DNA of 64,000 nt from Pseudomonas frederiksbergensis (GCF_000802155.2 NZ_JQGJ02000009.1:62001-126000); one strand, 5' to 3'; shown: positions 7,796 to 16,702, counted from the stretch's first letter. Program-made: numbers and translations. Notes: generated from the sequence alone by a model not told the origin.

Positions 7796-9876
7796 TGGAT
7801 TTTATTCCTTAACATATGAGTCTGAGAAAAAAAGCCTGCAGACCGAGGGGGGCGACTCAATCGCTGTTGATTCAGCAATGAAGTGGCCTTGGCATGGTTT
7901 TGCGCAGCCGCCTTTTCCAGCCAACTGATAGCGTGAGCGGAGTTTTTCCTCAGTCCCAGCCCATTCAAATAGCGCCGGCCAAGTTCACATTGGGCATCGG
8001 CATTTCCGTCCTCGGCCGCTTTACGGTAAGCCGTAATGGCTTTTTCCAGGTCCTGGGAAACACCCAGGCCTTTCTCGTAGAGCACCCCGAGTGCGTAATG
8101 CCCGGCGGGGCTTCCTTGTTGGGCTGCGAGACTGACAGCGTGAAAGCGGGCTTGCAGGTGACCTTGTTTGGCCGCTTTTTCAAACCAGTGCTGCGCCTGC
8201 TGGTTGTCTTTCGCAGTTCCTTCACCATTGGCAAGGCAGACACCCAGGTTGAATTGAGCCTCAACGTGTCCTTGATCCGCAGCCTGAAGGTAGCAAGCGA
8301 CAGCGCTTTGCAGATTTTCTTGCAGGCCTACACCGTTCTCGTAGCAGACGCCCAGGTAGAACTGAGCCTCCATATGGCCCTGATTTTTGGCCTTGCGATA
8401 CCACTCTGCTGCGAGGCGTTCGTTTACACACACGCCCTGGCCTAGCTCGTGGTAGATGCCCAGGTGAAACTGAGCCGCGGAGCTTCCCTGGTCCGCAGCT
8501 TGCTGGAAGAAGGCGATCGCTGAGTCGTAATCACCTTCCTCATGCAGTGCCAACCCCTCTGCGCATAGCTCTTCAATGGAAAACGCATCAATGGCCAAGT
8601 CACCGATGATCTGCGCGATGATTTCCTGCATTTCGTGTTTTAAAGCGGTGAACTCGTCAACCAGTTCAGCAAAGATATTCTGCTGGGCACGTTGCTCCTG
8701 GAGCAGTTCCTGGAGCGTTGCCTGTTCACTCTGAGGCAGTTTTTCCCGAAGGGGCATCAGGGTGTTGAACAGCGATAATTTTCTGCGGCTGTTGGACAGA
8801 TTTTCCCGGTTGTGATGGATGTAACCGTCCAGCACACGTTCGCATGTGCGCCTGTGATGGGTGAACTTGGGCGCTTCGTCCAGTGTTTGGAGCCACACGC
8901 GAATATCATCACCAGCGGTCAACGTCCCCTGTTCGGCTTCCAACGGAGCCGCCCAGGCCATCAGTCCTGCGCAGGGAATGCCAGATGCCTCGATCGCCTC
9001 TGCTGTGGCTTGCAGAATAGAGTCGATAGACGAGCGGCTGACCAGATCAGCCTGAGTGACAACGAAGAAAATCGGTTTGGGATGATCGAGACTGCGTAAA
9101 AAAGCCAGATCGTCCTGACGAATCGAACCGTTCCTGGCACTGAGCAGCCACATCACGTGGTCGGCTTCGGCCAGTTGTCTGAGGGCAACGCTCTCGTCGC
9201 TGTCATGGCTGCCAAGGGCGTCTGCCTTGCTGTAACCGGGCGTATCAAGAAAGGCCAGGTTGCTCCAGGCGAAGCTCGCGCAGTGGAGCATTAGCAGTTT
9301 GAGCACATGGGCGAGACCGAATGACTCATCAAGGTTGTCGCGGTAGTGAATGGTGAAGGCGTGAGTGATGGCCTGGAGACCGTCGCGGTCCAGCCGAATC
9401 TGCTGGTTGAAGGTGTTCAGCGCGACGATACCGTCTTCGCCACGGGTGATGAAACTGGGAATCGCCGTGGTCGGCTCCAGCGACTCCGGTAGCAGATCAA
9501 CGCCCAGCAGGGTGTTGAGCAGGCGCGACTTGCCGGCACTGAAGCCACCACCGACACCGACCACGGTCTTGTTGGCCAGGTCGGGAAACAGAGCAAGGTT
9601 GTCCAGTGACGACTTCAGCGCCTGCAGTTCCCGCAACGCCTTGGCTTCGCCGGGATAGCTGCCTTTGGATGTGAGGTCGATGAAACGCTCATGGATCAGT
9701 CGATGCAGCGTGGCGGGCAGTTGTTGTCGTTGCACCTGGCCCACGCCCGGGCGTGGCTGGCCGACCAGGCTGGCAATCAGTTGCAAGCCTTTGCCGGGGT
9801 CACTCAGGTAAGGGTTGGTGGTGGCCGATTGCGCAGCTTCCAGGTCTTCAAGGGAGAGGTTGAAATCAAGCGACAT
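7792..9876 (-). CDS. Dynamin-like GTPase fused to Sel1 repeats
   Basis: In this 694-aa protein the GTPase domain has GGGFSAGKS (109-117), DTPGYSKAD (211-219) and TQAD (274-277). A helical region runs to about residue 430. From about 440 to 675 there are six or so Sel1-like repeats, marked by recurring AQFHLGIYHELGQGV, AQFYLGVCYENGVG and AQFNLGVCLANGEG units. Sel1 repeats make a right-handed helical scaffold for protein partners, so this looks like the partner-binding member of the set. The start overlaps the end of the patatin-GTPase gene by 11 bases, with GGAGG 9 bases before the ATG. The fusion of a dynamin-like GTPase to Sel1 repeats is not one I know as a described family. Confidence 0.87.
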   Translation of the reverse strand: MSLDFNLSLEDLEAAQSATTNPYLSDPGKGLQLIASLVGQPRPGVGQVQRQQLPATLHRLIHERFIDLTSKGSYPGEAKALRELQALKSSLDNLALFPDLANKTVVGVGGGFSAGKSRLLNTLLGVDLLPESLEPTTAIPSFITRGEDGIVALNTFNQQIRLDRDGLQAITHAFTIHYRDNLDESFGLAHVLKLLMLHCASFAWSNLAFLDTPGYSKADALGSHDSDESVALRQLAEADHVMWLLSARNGSIRQDDLAFLRSLDHPKPIFFVVTQADLVSRSSIDSILQATAEAIEASGIPCAGLMAWAAPLEAEQGTLTAGDDIRVWLQTLDEAPKFTHHRRTCERVLDGYIHHNRENLSNSRRKLSLFNTLMPLREKLPQSEQATLQELLQEQRAQQNIFAELVDEFTALKHEMQEIIAQIIGDLAIDAFSIEELCAEGLALHEEGDYDSAIAFFQQAADQGSSAAQFHLGIYHELGQGVCVNERLAAEWYRKAKNQGHMEAQFYLGVCYENGVGLQENLQSAVACYLQAADQGHVEAQFNLGVCLANGEGTAKDNQQAQHWFEKAAKQGHLQARFHAVSLAAQQGSPAGHYALGVLYEKGLGVSQDLEKAITAYRKAAEDGNADAQCELGRRYLNGLGLRKNSAHAISWLEKAAAQNHAKATSLLNQQRLSRPPRSAGFFSQTHMLRNKIQ

Positions 9877-12800
9877 CGGTGCAGGCCTCCACTGGGCGCG
9901 GTTGTTGCTGGCTGCTGTGGTCGAGCAATCGGGCGACGCTGTTCAGCGCCTGTTCGGCCTTGTGCTGGATTTGTTGCTTGCGTTCACGGTCGGCCATCAG
10001 TTGTTGTTCGATACGTTCGAGATTTTCCCGTTGCGTGGCCAACTGTGCGGCCAGCCTGTCGCACATATCGGAGATAAATTTACGGGCATGCTTGTCGAGT
10101 GCATCGGGAATCACGCCTTGCAACTGGCTGATGACTGATTCAATCGCGTCATTGGCTTTGCCTTCGGCTTCACTCTCCTTGTTGCTGCGCGAAGCAAACA
10201 GGCCGACCGCACCGCCGACCAAGCCGCCGATCAGGGTGCCAATTCCCGGCACTATGGTGCCTATGGCCGCCCCGGCAGCTGCACCGGCTGCGGAGGCACC
10301 CAAACCGTACTCGGCCTCTATTCCGGCCGGGCCGTCGCCGGAGATTTGAGGCCCCTCAACGGCGTTGAACTCGATATGACTGCCGAGGCGTTGACAGGCG
10401 TCCTTGAGACGTGTGGTCAAGTTCTGCTCAATGGCCAACTGGCTAGCGTTACGCGCATCGGCGGTGAGCAGCGGGCCAATGCCCTGGCCAGCCAGCAGCA
10501 TCTGTTTGTAGGCCTGGCGACGGCTGCGCAGGTAGCTGTTGACGGTGGCCAACACCTGGTGGCTGATGGGTCCGCGGCAGTCGCGTAGCAGGTTGTCTTG
10601 CTCATTGGTGTAATTTTCTTTGAGACGGGCCATGCCCTTGTCGAGGTTCTTCTGCTGCTCCAGCAATTGCCCTGCACTGGTGTCCATCGCCAGTTGCTGA
10701 CGAATCAGGCGTTCGGCCTGAACCAACAGCGCTTTGACCTGCGCAGCGAAGCGCTCTTGGAACAAATCCGCCTTGCGTGTTTCGAGGCCAGCAAGCAAAT
10801 CCTCGAAACCACTCAGATCACCCTCACGCGCAGAGCAACCCCGGGTCGGCTGGCTTGGGTCGAGGCCGGCCTGTTCGGCAAGGGAGCGGCGCAAGGATTC
10901 GCGCTGCTGACGACTGTTCAGTGCCTCCTGGCAGACCAGCAGGGAAAACGTCTGACCCAGGGAGCGCTGGCGATCAATGAAAGCCAGCTCGTCGATACCG
11001 ACCTGGCTGATACGGGTGACGCAGAGGATGCACGAAACCGCCTCACCGATGTATTGCTCCAGGGCACGTTCATGTTGGCCGTTATTGGAGCCCAGGCCCG
11101 GCGTGTCGACCAGCACCAGATCAGGGTGGCGGGCGAGGGCAGTGCGGCACAGGTGCAGTTCGACGAACAGCGGTGGCCAGGCGCTGGTGTCAGGGTTGTC
11201 GATCAGTACGGCGTAGGCTGTGAGCGGTTTTTCTTCGCGTCTTACGTGGCCGGTCGCGGCGTCCTCCAGCCAGTGGATGACCAGCTTTTCCGTGCCCGGT
11301 TCAGCATAGTGAAATTCAGTGGCCAGACTGGTACAGGCACCCAGGTCGTCTTTCTGGATCTGCTCGCCCAGCCAGCAGTTGAGCAGGGTTGACTTGCCAA
11401 CACTGAACTTGCCGATCAGCGGCACCTTGAGGTGGAAGCCGGTGATCTGCTGGCGTAGGGCGTTGATCTCCCCGGCGAAGCTCTTGGGCAGAATGTTTTC
11501 ACCCAGCAGGTCGTCAAGCACTTGCAGTTGCCCCAGCCAGCGCTCCTTGTACCGACTCAGGTCGCTGCTGCGTACCACCGAAAATCCGGCACACTGGAGG
11601 TGGTAGAGCAGTTCGGCGAGAAAGTCCCAGGCGGGTAGCGCCGTTGCCGCGCCATACCCCCAGCGAGCCGATACGCTGTCGAGGTCCGTTGGCGCAGTAC
11701 CGCCGCGCAAATCAAGCAACCAGAGGGCGGTCGGGTTGAAAAGGTCAGCCTGAGGCAGCGCGGCCAGTTGCAGGGTAAGTGCCTGCAGACAGGCCGGTTG
11801 CTCGCTCAACTGGGTGCAGAACTCGCCGATGTGCACGGGGTGAGCATGATCCAGCCCAACGAGTAGGCACATCTCTTTGAGGCTGTTCAGCTCGTGGACT
11901 GTCCACTGGCCGTCGGTGAGGCGAAAGAAGTCGTTGGCCAGACAGCTGAGACGCAAGGCCGCAGGCAGTTCGCTGAGCGCCTTGCCGTCAAGATGACGCC
12001 TGTTGGGATGCAGTAGCCAGTCGTGCAGGCGGCTGGTGCGTTCCAGGGTATCGAGGCGGCTCTCGTGCGCACTCAGGCGGTCGCGTAGCTTGCAGTAGAC
12101 GCCAGCGAGCGAGCGGTAGACGCGCCGCAGATCCTGATTATGACGATCTCCCAGTCGCTGGATCTCGGCGAAGGCGCCGTTCAGGCGGTTCTGCAACGTG
12201 CAGGCGAACTCGAGGGTGATTGCACCTTTTTCCTGAACCGCAGCAATCAGGCGCAGGGCGGCGAATTGCGCCTGGGCCAGATCCCGGTCGTTCTCGGCGG
12301 CAATGTGCTGATTCTTGCCGGTGATGGCGCTCATGAAACGCGACAGCACTCCCTGTTCACGCAGGTGTGTGGCCCGCCCGCTGACGGGGGAAAGGGTGGC
12401 GAGGGCGTCCAGCACCGAGGTTTCGACCGCCCGGCGGTTGTTGCTGTTCTGAGCCAGAAAACTGTCGACGGCCGTTTCGAGTTGCTGACGCTCGATGTCA
12501 GCCAGCAGCGCAGTGTTGTCCAGAGCCAGGTGCTCGAGCGCGAGGGGAATATCGTCTTGGGCCAATTCGAGTTTCTTGCTGAAATCGTCGTTGCGAATGT
12601 GCCGGTCGAAGTCATGGATATCGCCGATGGCGCGGCTGTGTTGACGGTCCACCTCGTACAGCTTGGCGCTGATCTTGCGCTCCTCTTCGGCTGCCAGGCG
12701 AGCGCGCTCCCACAGGGCTTCATACTGTGCCTCGTTGTCGAGGAACAACTGCAGGTGACGAAAGATCTGCAGGCCGTCGGCGTAACCCTGTTCCATGCGC

Positions 12801-13570
12801 CTTGCGGCGCCTTCGTTGGAAAAGTCGAGTGTGGCACTGACGCCGCCCAGACTATTGGCAGGAACGATCGGCAAAATTCGCACACCTGGATAGTGGCGCG
12901 GGTCGATGCTCAGGTCGTCGGGCGACAGATACACCACCACGATGGTGTCGCAGCCGGCCTCGATCAGTGGCCGGATCGGGGTGTTATCAATCTGTTTATG
13001 CGGCAAGCCCCAGTAAAAGCCGCCATCGGTATAAATGCCGTCGTCAATGGCGACCTCATCGAAGATCAGGGGCAGGGCCGCGGTACCGAGCAGCATGTCC
13101 GCTGCAGTGTGGGTGTCGCGTACCGAGAGGTAGTCGACCCGGTTGGCGGCAGTGTTGTGCAGCGCCACGCTCAGCGGCAGCGCCGAAGAAGCCAGCCTGC
13201 CTGCATCCAGGCCTTCGGCGATCATGCTCTTGAGGCCATTTTGCTTGAAAAAGCCTTTGGTACTGATCAGGTGGCTGAGCATCGGCGAGATCACGCCGCT
13301 TGTTGTCAGCAGCGCCAGTCGTGACGCCAGCCCTGGCACGTCCTGTACGGAAAGCATGTTGCGGCTTTCGATATTCAGCCACATGGACTTGGCCTGATCG
13401 AGTTTGTCTTGAGCAAACATCGCGCCGTTGAGCCCACCTACCGAGGTGCCAGAGATGGCGCTCAGTTGGCTGTCCAGGCCCAGGTCGCGCATAGCCTGCC
13501 AGACGCCGATCTGATAGGCCCCCTTGCCGCCGCCGCCAGATAAGGTAAGACCGAGTTTCCTGAATTTCAT
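9866..13570 (-). CDS. Patatin-like phospholipase fused to a dynamin-like GTPase with a glycine-rich membrane segment
   Basis: The protein is 1,234 aa from the ATG at 13570, chosen because GGAG lies about 6 bases upstream and the stop of a small upstream ORF overlaps it (ATGA). An in-frame ATG at 13582 is the alternative. The N-terminus is a complete patatin domain: oxyanion motif SGGGGKGAYQIG (11-22), nucleophile elbow GTSVGG with Ser43, and catalytic Asp182 in DGG. After some 500 helical residues comes a GTPase with P-loop GKFSVGKS (720-727) and switch II VDTPGLGSNN (821-830). Near 1090-1126 an alanine- and glycine-rich hydrophobic stretch (GAAIGTIVPGIGTLIGG) looks like a glycine-zipper membrane hairpin, followed by a coiled coil. 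The lipase may be triggered by GTPase assembly at a membrane. That is inference. Confidence 0.9.
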   Translation of the reverse strand: MKFRKLGLTLSGGGGKGAYQIGVWQAMRDLGLDSQLSAISGTSVGGLNGAMFAQDKLDQAKSMWLNIESRNMLSVQDVPGLASRLALLTTSGVISPMLSHLISTKGFFKQNGLKSMIAEGLDAGRLASSALPLSVALHNTAANRVDYLSVRDTHTAADMLLGTAALPLIFDEVAIDDGIYTDGGFYWGLPHKQIDNTPIRPLIEAGCDTIVVVYLSPDDLSIDPRHYPGVRILPIVPANSLGGVSATLDFSNEGAARRMEQGYADGLQIFRHLQLFLDNEAQYEALWERARLAAEEERKISAKLYEVDRQHSRAIGDIHDFDRHIRNDDFSKKLELAQDDIPLALEHLALDNTALLADIERQQLETAVDSFLAQNSNNRRAVETSVLDALATLSPVSGRATHLREQGVLSRFMSAITGKNQHIAAENDRDLAQAQFAALRLIAAVQEKGAITLEFACTLQNRLNGAFAEIQRLGDRHNQDLRRVYRSLAGVYCKLRDRLSAHESRLDTLERTSRLHDWLLHPNRRHLDGKALSELPAALRLSCLANDFFRLTDGQWTVHELNSLKEMCLLVGLDHAHPVHIGEFCTQLSEQPACLQALTLQLAALPQADLFNPTALWLLDLRGGTAPTDLDSVSARWGYGAATALPAWDFLAELLYHLQCAGFSVVRSSDLSRYKERWLGQLQVLDDLLGENILPKSFAGEINALRQQITGFHLKVPLIGKFSVGKSTLLNCWLGEQIQKDDLGACTSLATEFHYAEPGTEKLVIHWLEDAATGHVRREEKPLTAYAVLIDNPDTSAWPPLFVELHLCRTALARHPDLVLVDTPGLGSNNGQHERALEQYIGEAVSCILCVTRISQVGIDELAFIDRQRSLGQTFSLLVCQEALNSRQQRESLRRSLAEQAGLDPSQPTRGCSAREGDLSGFEDLLAGLETRKADLFQERFAAQVKALLVQAERLIRQQLAMDTSAGQLLEQQKNLDKGMARLKENYTNEQDNLLRDCRGPISHQVLATVNSYLRSRRQAYKQMLLAGQGIGPLLTADARNASQLAIEQNLTTRLKDACQRLGSHIEFNAVEGPQISGDGPAGIEAEYGLGASAAGAAAGAAIGTIVPGIGTLIGGLVGGAVGLFASRSNKESEAEGKANDAIESVISQLQGVIPDALDKHARKFISDMCDRLAAQLATQRENLERIEQQLMADRERKQQIQHKAEQALNSVARLLDHSSQQQPRPVEACTDVA

Positions 13571-13737
13571 GCTCTGCTCCATGAGGGGGGCGGCGTCTCT
13601 AAGAGGGCTCGTCCGAGTCCTCCAGATGAGAGGTGGCGGGGGAGGGGCGGTACGATTTTTTGGAAGCTCGGGGAATCGTCGCTGCCCGATAATTTACGGC
13701 GGACGACCTCTTTTGTCGGGCGCGGAGGCAGGGGCAT
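13567..13737 (-). CDS. Small proline-rich basic ORF coupled to the patatin-GTPase gene
   Basis: This 56-codon ORF starts at ATG 13737, with AAGGAA 7 bases upstream. It ends in TGA overlapping the ATG of the patatin-GTPase gene (ATGA at 13567-13570). The product begins MPLPPRPTKEVVRRKLSG and is rich in proline, serine and arginine, with no membrane segment. Ribosome site and stop-start overlap argue that it is translated, either as a small partner or as a coupling leader. I do not recognise it, and no coding conservation can be tested here. Confidence 0.4.
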   Translation of the reverse strand: MPLPPRPTKEVVRRKLSGSDDSPSFQKIVPPLPRHLSSGGLGRALLETPPPSWSRA

Positions 13738-14031
13738 TTCCAAGTTCCTTTTGACCGAAGCAATTTCCATAGTGGCGTTCTGCCCTTGAAGGCCAGTATG
13801 CTGACTTTGTGTGAAAGATTTTGCAATTGGTCATACGCGTCGTTTGACTTCATGGGCTATGCAGTTCAGGTCGACGCATAGTGGCTAGCCGGCTCTCCCA
13901 CAGCAAAAAAAAACGCCGCTAACTTAAGTGCGGCACTGGGTAGCCGATAGCCTCTCCATGCTGACGCACGGTTATAAGCAAATGGGCCACAATGCTGGCC
14001 ATTCGAGAAACGAAGGACAGGGACTGCTCGT
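13738..14031. promoter_or_regulatory. Divergent intergenic region between the two GTPase operons
   Basis: About 290 bases separate the minus-strand patatin-GTPase operon from the plus-strand small-GTPase operon, so both promoters must lie here. The region holds an A-rich run followed by a hairpin GCCGC/GCGGC (13915-13919 and 13930-13934). A TATAAG stands about 60 bases before the plus-strand start as a possible -10 element. No convincing -35 partner was found. Shared control of the two operons from this region is plausible. Confidence 0.4.
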
Positions 14032-14700
14032 ATGGGTTGGGAGAGACTAATCGTTGCCGGAGCCGCAGCTGTGGTCGCGGCTGGCGTCGCTTACTGGAAA
14101 CGTGAAGAAATCAAAGATGGCTGGGACAGCATGATCATCAGCCTCAAAGGTAAGCGCGTGGCGATATTGGGAGAGCGCAATGTCGGCAAGACAGCTCTAT
14201 TGAAGTTCCTTGCCAGTGGTGAGGTCTCCGACGAGTACATGCAAACCACGCTGACCGAGAAAGTCCAAGGAACACGGTTTGCAATGGGTGACCTGAAGCT
14301 GGACCTCAAGGAAACCCGCGACGTTCCCGGTGCGCCTGATGCAATCGAGGACTGGAAAACACTGCACAATGAAGCGGACATCGTCCTTTATCTGGTCAAT
14401 GCTCAAGAGGTCAATCAACAACGTATCAAGCGCGATCTCGAAAAGATTGAAAGCTGGAAGAAGGCTCCGGCGCCATCGCCCAAGCTGGTCGTGATCGTCA
14501 CGCATATGGACCTCGACCCTACGTACGTCGCCACACCCGTGTCCGGTCAGGGGCATTTCCGTGATCGTTTCGTCAAACTCCACCTTGATGCAGGCCTGTC
14601 GAAACTAAGTCAACGGCCGCCGATCATTCTCGGCAGTCTGGTGAGTCGAGATCAGGCGGCGAGATTGGTCGCGACGTTGATCAATACGGTAACAGCATGA
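14032..14700 (+). CDS. Membrane-anchored small P-loop GTPase
   Basis: This 222-aa protein begins with a hydrophobic segment (IVAGAAAVVAAGVAYW, residues 7-22) that should anchor it in the inner membrane. A Ras-like GTPase domain follows: P-loop GERNVGKT (47-54), switch II DVPG (97-100, with valine in place of the usual threonine) and G4 THMD (157-160). It opens a four-gene plus-strand set, and its stop overlaps the next start (ATGA). It faces the patatin-GTPase operon across a shared promoter region. The anchor would place it at the membrane that the dynamin-like proteins are expected to bind, possibly as a switch or receptor. That link is inferred from context. Confidence 0.8.
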   Translation: MGWERLIVAGAAAVVAAGVAYWKREEIKDGWDSMIISLKGKRVAILGERNVGKTALLKFLASGEVSDEYMQTTLTEKVQGTRFAMGDLKLDLKETRDVPGAPDAIEDWKTLHNEADIVLYLVNAQEVNQQRIKRDLEKIESWKKAPAPSPKLVVIVTHMDLDPTYVATPVSGQGHFRDRFVKLHLDAGLSKLSQRPPIILGSLVSRDQAARLVATLINTVTA

Positions 14701-15212
14701 TGCATGCCAAGGTTTTCCAAGCTCAAGCACTGGACAACAGGTCCTCGGACTATTTGCGTCTGGCGGAGTGTGGAGCGGAACTTAGCAGCCCGGCCCGAGA
14801 GCAAACGTATTCCGCACTGACCAGCATCAGCGTGCGAGGTACTGTTCTGTTTGCACAAGATGGCGTGAAGCTGTTCGTCAAAGGCAACGCAGCCGTTTTG
14901 CAAGTTGTCGCGGAGGAGCGGGACCGCGCGGGCCGGCTGGCGCCAGTGGTTTGCTGGATCGAGCACAATACCGGGCAGGGGCCAGGAGCGACTGGTGTCG
15001 ATGCGGTGTGGGCGTCGCTCGAGCAATTCGCTACCTCCATCGGGCGCAGCTTTTCAGAGCCTAAACGCTTGGCTGCACGGGAGGCGCTTGAGCAATTCGA
15101 AAAAAAGCAGCCGAGCCAGAGCTTCATAGCCCTGGCGATAACACTTTTACAGCGCGAGTGGGCAGCGTGGCTCAGACGCGCACTGGCGGCGCTGAAAACT
15201 TTCGGCAAATGA
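14697..15212 (+). CDS. Unrecognised protein in the small-GTPase operon (171 aa)
   Basis: I do not recognise this protein. It begins with a second ATG in ATGATGCATG, and its first ATG overlaps the stop of the small GTPase gene by four bases. The sequence is soluble and mixed alpha/beta, with no signal peptide. A basic tryptophan-containing helix near the C-terminus (LLQREWAAWLRRALAALK) could be amphipathic and touch membrane. Its stop overlaps the next gene's start (ATGA, 15209-15212). The tight coupling suggests it acts in a complex with its neighbours. Confidence 0.6.
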   Translation: MMHAKVFQAQALDNRSSDYLRLAECGAELSSPAREQTYSALTSISVRGTVLFAQDGVKLFVKGNAAVLQVVAEERDRAGRLAPVVCWIEHNTGQGPGATGVDAVWASLEQFATSIGRSFSEPKRLAAREALEQFEKKQPSQSFIALAITLLQREWAAWLRRALAALKTFGK

Positions 15213-16051
15213 ACGAACAGGGTACGCGCATCGCGCGAAAGGGGAGCAATGTGGCAACAGGCAAGATTCCGCTGGACCATGGCGCACGCAGAGTGATGCT
15301 CGTGTTGGATGAGAACACGATCAATGAGTGTCTCTATGATCTCGAGCCCGAAGCCAAGGGGTTTCTATTTGATCCCCAGTCCCACATCCTGCAGTACCCG
15401 CTTACGGTCGATGAGCCAGATAGCCAGGCGCTGCAGAATATTATCGATGCTGACCTGCTTCGACCGGGCGCGGTGCTCTTACAGAGCCCGTATGACCGTA
15501 ACGCCTATGTGGACCTGAGCCAGGCCACGGATCAGTTCGCGATTGAGAAGCTTCGGCATTTTTCGCGGCTCTGCCAATACCTGGGAGCTCGGGACGTAAC
15601 CGTTGAGCAGGTCGAAGTCAGCAAGGACTCCTCGTCCCAAGTGTACGAGTTGCACGGCAAAGCTCCTGTTGCCAAGCTCGATGTCAAAGTCGAAAACAAA
15701 GTGGGCAATTCACTGGCCAGAAAGTTTTCCATCAATGCCTCGTTTCGCGGAGGCAAACCCAACACCGAGGCAGCTGAAAAATACCTGCGTGGCAAACAGC
15801 TGTGGGGCGATGTGGTAATGCGTAGCCTGGTCGAGCAGTGCGCTGATGAAGACAACCAGATCCTTGAACAGAAGGTGGTGATCAGCCTGTCGAGTGAATC
15901 GAAGCGTTCCCTGGGCGTAGTGGCCAAGCTTAACCTGCCAGCCAAGGGGCTAGGGCTAACGGCAAATTACCTGGACAGTGCTCATTCGATCGAAGAGTAC
16001 CTTCTGACCTTGACGGTAAAATTTGACAGCCCTGAAACCGATAGTTTGTAG
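15209..16051 (+). CDS. Unrecognised protein in the small-GTPase operon (280 aa)
   Basis: The start is the ATG at 15209, overlapping the previous stop. An in-frame start at 15158 would add 17 residues inside the previous gene and is less likely. The product is 280 aa with two apparent halves. One is an N-terminal half around VMLVLDENTINECLYDLEP. The other is a beta-rich C-terminal half with alternating hydrophobic strands (LDVKVENKVGN, VVISLSSESKRSLG, LLTLTVKFDS). No membrane segment, signal peptide or catalytic motif is seen. The family is unknown to me. Position in the coupled operon implies a shared role with the small GTPase. Confidence 0.6.
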   Translation: MNEQGTRIARKGSNVATGKIPLDHGARRVMLVLDENTINECLYDLEPEAKGFLFDPQSHILQYPLTVDEPDSQALQNIIDADLLRPGAVLLQSPYDRNAYVDLSQATDQFAIEKLRHFSRLCQYLGARDVTVEQVEVSKDSSSQVYELHGKAPVAKLDVKVENKVGNSLARKFSINASFRGGKPNTEAAEKYLRGKQLWGDVVMRSLVEQCADEDNQILEQKVVISLSSESKRSLGVVAKLNLPAKGLGLTANYLDSAHSIEEYLLTLTVKFDSPETDSL

Positions 16052-16127
16052 CGGTGCGTCGCATGATTACCATCGCCTAGCCTGGACTATCATATTTGAT
16101 ACCGGGTGGGCGGGTTTGGATTCCGCG

Positions 16128-16664
16128 ATGTTTGAATTCTCGCTTCTCATCGGCCTCCCCAAACCCAGCAGCATCGATACTTCATCGCTTACCGCTGAAG
16201 ATGCAGCGGTTAAATTGCGGCAGGCTGCCACTCTCCGGCTTAACGGAGCCCAGAGTATTCTGCTTCATTTTCCGCAAGACGTTGAACTGGCAGTAGAGCT
16301 GTTGGATGACGCCGCCGTGTTGTACGACAAGGCATTCCGGAATTTAACTGGCATTCCGGCTCAAAGCGTTCATCAGCAGATCCATGAGCATGTCTCTGTC
16401 CCGTCCGCTGAAGGGGCTCCCGCGATCCAAACACCGTGGGGTAATAAGTTCGCTCCGGTAATAAAGGAGGGTGTTCGTTGCGCAGAGACTTGGCTTGAGG
16501 GTTCATCATTACCGTTATGGTGGGCGCTGTCTCAGAACCGAAAGCGTCATCGTCCAGGGGACTATCAGGAAGCATTTGAAGTAGGCTTTCTGCTGCGGTT
16601 GCAGCAGACGCTGATCATGCGGCGCGAAGCCCCCACTTCCCAATCAACCCGCTTTGATGCCTGA
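16128..16664 (+). CDS. Unrecognised protein, last gene of the small-GTPase operon
   Basis: The protein is 178 aa from the ATG at 16128. A TTG at 16023 in the same frame would overlap the upstream gene and give 213 aa, and the sequence does not settle the choice. The protein is soluble, with a helical middle (DVELAVELLDDAAVLYDKAF) and a basic patch (QNRKRHRPGDYQ). A hairpin shortly downstream (16703-16746) probably ends this operon. No family is recognised. It may be a structural or regulatory component of the GTPase module. Confidence 0.5.
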   Translation: MFEFSLLIGLPKPSSIDTSSLTAEDAAVKLRQAATLRLNGAQSILLHFPQDVELAVELLDDAAVLYDKAFRNLTGIPAQSVHQQIHEHVSVPSAEGAPAIQTPWGNKFAPVIKEGVRCAETWLEGSSLPLWWALSQNRKRHRPGDYQEAFEVGFLLRLQQTLIMRREAPTSQSTRFDA

Positions 16665-16702
16665 GTCTTCGATTGAAATTTGAGACTTTGCTTTTCCCGC
16701 CA

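Noticed and set aside
12140..13324. Open frame of 394 codons opposite the patatin-GTPase gene
   Set aside because: Antisense to complete patatin motifs and has no domain.
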